Below are positions 61,721 to 64,000 of a DNA stretch of 64,000 bases, in pieces. A program made the translations under genes and the position numbers. The notes beneath the pieces were generated by a model. That model saw nothing but the letters and a program-made list of their open reading frames with translations, did not search any database and was not told the DNA's origin. Numbering within the stretch: the stretch's first letter is position 1; every line of letters begins with the position of its first letter. Source of the DNA: Aquila chrysaetos chrysaetos (lineage: Eukaryota; Chordata; Aves; Accipitriformes; Accipitridae); NCBI RefSeq assembly GCF_900496995.4, contig NC_044029.1, positions 14,384,001 to 14,448,000 on the forward strand, written 5' to 3'.

Positions 61721-64000
61721 GAGCCTTAGCTGGCTGCTGAGAGAAAGGATGAATCTGTGAGCTATTATGTAGGAGGAGGCAAATAGACTTGGATCATACA
61801 GTGACTGAAAGAGGGAGCAGAATCTTAAATGTTCCTGATCATGGGCTGGAGGAAGTGTGAGGTTAAGAGCAGTGGAAAAATTGGGAAAGATGGACAGAAA
61901 ATTTAGTTTTAGCCATTACTGATTGTCAGAGATGTGGAAGTGAAGTGTTAGAATGAGAATTACATAGAGAAAAAGATAGTGAGAGATACAGGAATCATCT
62001 GCAGAGATAAATTTTTAGGAGAAGGGCACCTACAAATGGGATAGAGCTAAGATCTTTAAAGAAATCTTTCTGCCTCTCTGGCTCTCTTCAGATGTCTAGG
62101 CAGCTGGAAAAGTCATGGGCATCACCAATAGCAATTCTTCCTTTATTTGCTTACTAAAAGCATAATTTTCTTAATTTTGCTATGTTTTTCTCACTTCTAC
62201 AATAGCTTGTGCACTGGGTGCACAGCCAATTGACTCAGCTCCAGATATGCCAGATATTCCAGATACTGATAGGGGTTACTGGCAATGCTGGACACAATAG
62301 AGCTTGTGAGTTTTATGAAAAAGGACAATACTTTCAGTGCAGTGACAAGACCCATCCCAAAATGTGACAATCTACTGGATGCACAATGGGTCCCATCTTC
62401 TATGGATTCGATATAAAATAGTGTGGATATATGACAAGGCCCTGGGTATTCTTAAAGCAGCTTTATGTGGCTGCTTTATTTTTCACAGTGAGATAATCCT
62501 GTGCTTTTCTATCTGGTGAGAAATGAGAGTCCTGATGGGAGTTACCAGACTGACAGACCAGGAAATACTTGATGAACATGTCATTCTTATCAAAGCCACC
62601 AGCTTTGCAGCCAGGTTGGATTAAGACCCATCAGCATGCCATGGTTCAGCTTTTCTGTACTCCCCACCCTCCCACCTCTCCCGCCCCATCATTCTTGTTG
62701 ATGGACATGACACCCTCCTTGCCAGCCTCAAGAGGAGAGGGGCAATAAAGGCTCCTGTGCACTTTTTTTGCTCACTCCTTTAATCCCAGAATGGCAGACT
62801 TGGTCTCTGATGCAAGATGCCAGGATGAGCTGGCCTTCAAACTTGCTCCACGACGCATCTCATGACAGGTTTTTACTCCATCAAAGAGCATCAACAACAT
62901 TCTCACAGATTTCTGCTGAGAAACCAAGGCCAAAAGCCAAGGAAACTATTTGAAGAGATGGTAGTGATTCCTTTTTCCTAATAAATTTCTAGCCAATGTC
63001 TAAAAACCAGGGTGATGGCTGAAGTGCTGAGAGTAATAAACAGAACATCTTACCAATCGTTTTGGCTTAAGAGAAAAAGAAAAGCAGCAAGTCTTTGTAT
63101 ACTTGAAATAATTATTAACGTTTTTATTAGGAAGAGACCAAACTTGTTCAGCTTCTTTTATAGTAAACATGTCTGGTGGGGTGGAGGGAAAGGAGGGAAA
63201 ATCACGCATACTTTTCGTACAGTCTGGTTGGATAGCTGGCAAGTGCACCTGTAGGGCATATGTGAATGTATAAACCCACACATGTTCACTTAAAAGGACA
63301 CCGTCAGCTTGCTTCAGAGCTTTTGTTTGCTCTTTAATCTGCATTATTTTAATACCCTCTTAGAAGCTTAAAACACATTATTTATTTCCCTATTGATTTC
63401 CTTCTTCTTTTTCCCCTTGTCAAACCCTTTCTGTGTGTGTTTGTTTGGCTTTGTTTTGAGTGGGGATAAAATTAACACAGCTGGTCTTATTTAACAGCCC
63501 AAACAACTGCAATTTGTACCACACTTTATCAGGCCAGTGCAAGCAAGGGCGAGAGCATCAGTGGACAGCGAGTTGAGTGGACACGCTGTGGGAGTGCCGC
63601 TTCGTGGTGCCATGCTTAGACTGGCCTTTAATGGGACACCAAGGCAACGCAGTTCCTGTTTTGGTCACCTGGGGCTGGGAGAGAGGACAGACACATTGAA
63701 GAGGTTCAGTTCCTGTAAAAATGTGAGTAGCCACTTGCTGTCCCTTCTTGAACAAAATGGATGAATTAAAAAACCACAGTGGCCTTCCTCTTAGTCTGTG
63801 CAGTCAGGTTAACACCTCTCTGACAATGCAGTAAGACCTGGTGTTAGTGTAACTAAGTGTGAGAACCTCTATTTTCAATTGTTACTGACCCCTATTTTCA
63901 ATTCTTACTGCTGTTACGAGCATGGGTCTGTTTGCCGTGACACAGAGCTCCACGAAGAGCCCTGGGGACAGAGGCTGCCTGTCTTCGCCGTCCCCTCGGG
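61721..64000. other. Non-coding stretch; possible start of a GC-richer region at the end
   Basis: No supported gene. The 114-codon minus frame at 63000-63344 has no domain. A 23-bp-period duplication (CTATTTTCAATTGTTACTGA and CTATTTTCAATTCTTACTG) lies at 63869-63910. From about 63540, and again over the last 90 bases, CpG becomes more frequent (TTCGCCGTCCCCTCGGG at the very end), which may be the edge of a CpG island beyond the window. Confidence 0.45.

Noticed and set aside
1..64000. tRNA, rRNA, CRISPR array, bacterial operon features, plasmid origin
   Set aside because: No tRNA A/B boxes, rRNA core, spaced direct repeats or ribosome-binding-site-led gene rows were seen. The sequence is vertebrate nuclear DNA.

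Overview
This window reads as AT-rich, gene-poor, intergenic or intronic DNA from a bird, most likely a neoavian. The organism call rests on repeats rather than genes. There are two solo LTRs of the common avian ERVL type (opening TGTCCTGGTTTCAGCTGGGA or a close variant, ending in AAACCAC...ACA). There are also several CR1-class LINE fossils, including a typical avian CR1 3' end and a CR1 reverse-transcriptase piece with the FADD motif. Fragments of older amniote repeats (ATTGACTTCAATGGGA and TTAGGCACCTAA motifs) are scattered throughout. I recognise no known protein-coding gene, rRNA, tRNA or CRISPR array. Nearly all long open frames are chance frames or lie inside repeats.

Layout. 1-28 kb is AT-rich unique sequence with one CR1 3' end (6.6 kb), one G-quadruplex-prone tract (15.96 kb) and three isolated exon-like segments (3.25 kb minus, 23.5 kb plus, 27.0 kb minus). 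28.1-28.7 kb is a complete ERVL-type solo LTR. At 29.9-30.0 kb there is a long TTTTC microsatellite, followed by an antisense CR1-like LINE piece. 31-41 kb is mostly featureless. 41.1-43.9 kb is a composite, purine-rich, degraded LINE in plus orientation: a coiled-coil ORF1-like piece, an apurinic-endonuclease motif, an ORF2 C-terminus, and a CpG-rich tail with YY1-like motifs. At 48.0-48.4 kb lies a second, internally deleted LTR with a perfect 5-bp target duplication. At 49.2-49.8 kb is another antisense LINE reverse-transcriptase piece, and at 51.1 kb a sense CR1 piece. 61.5-61.7 kb holds an antisense L2/CR1-type reverse-transcriptase C-terminus.

The most interesting part is 52.3-55.1 kb on the minus strand. 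Three segments (55031-55099, 54658-54809, 54210-54343) each have canonical splice sites and keep one open frame with compatible phases across both short introns. A fourth segment (53961-54034) has the same entry and exit phase as the third. Nearby, 52283-52444 encodes a cysteine-rich peptide with a good start context and a strong donor. These could be a small unannotated gene or transcript. I could not find a convincing last exon, I do not recognise the predicted protein, and chance is not excluded.

A second theme is regulatory: two old amniote-repeat copies (27.47 kb and 53.2 kb) now carry a full TGACGTCA CRE core, where my recalled consensus reads TGACTTCA. All family assignments are from reading the sequence and memory of consensus motifs; no database search was run.
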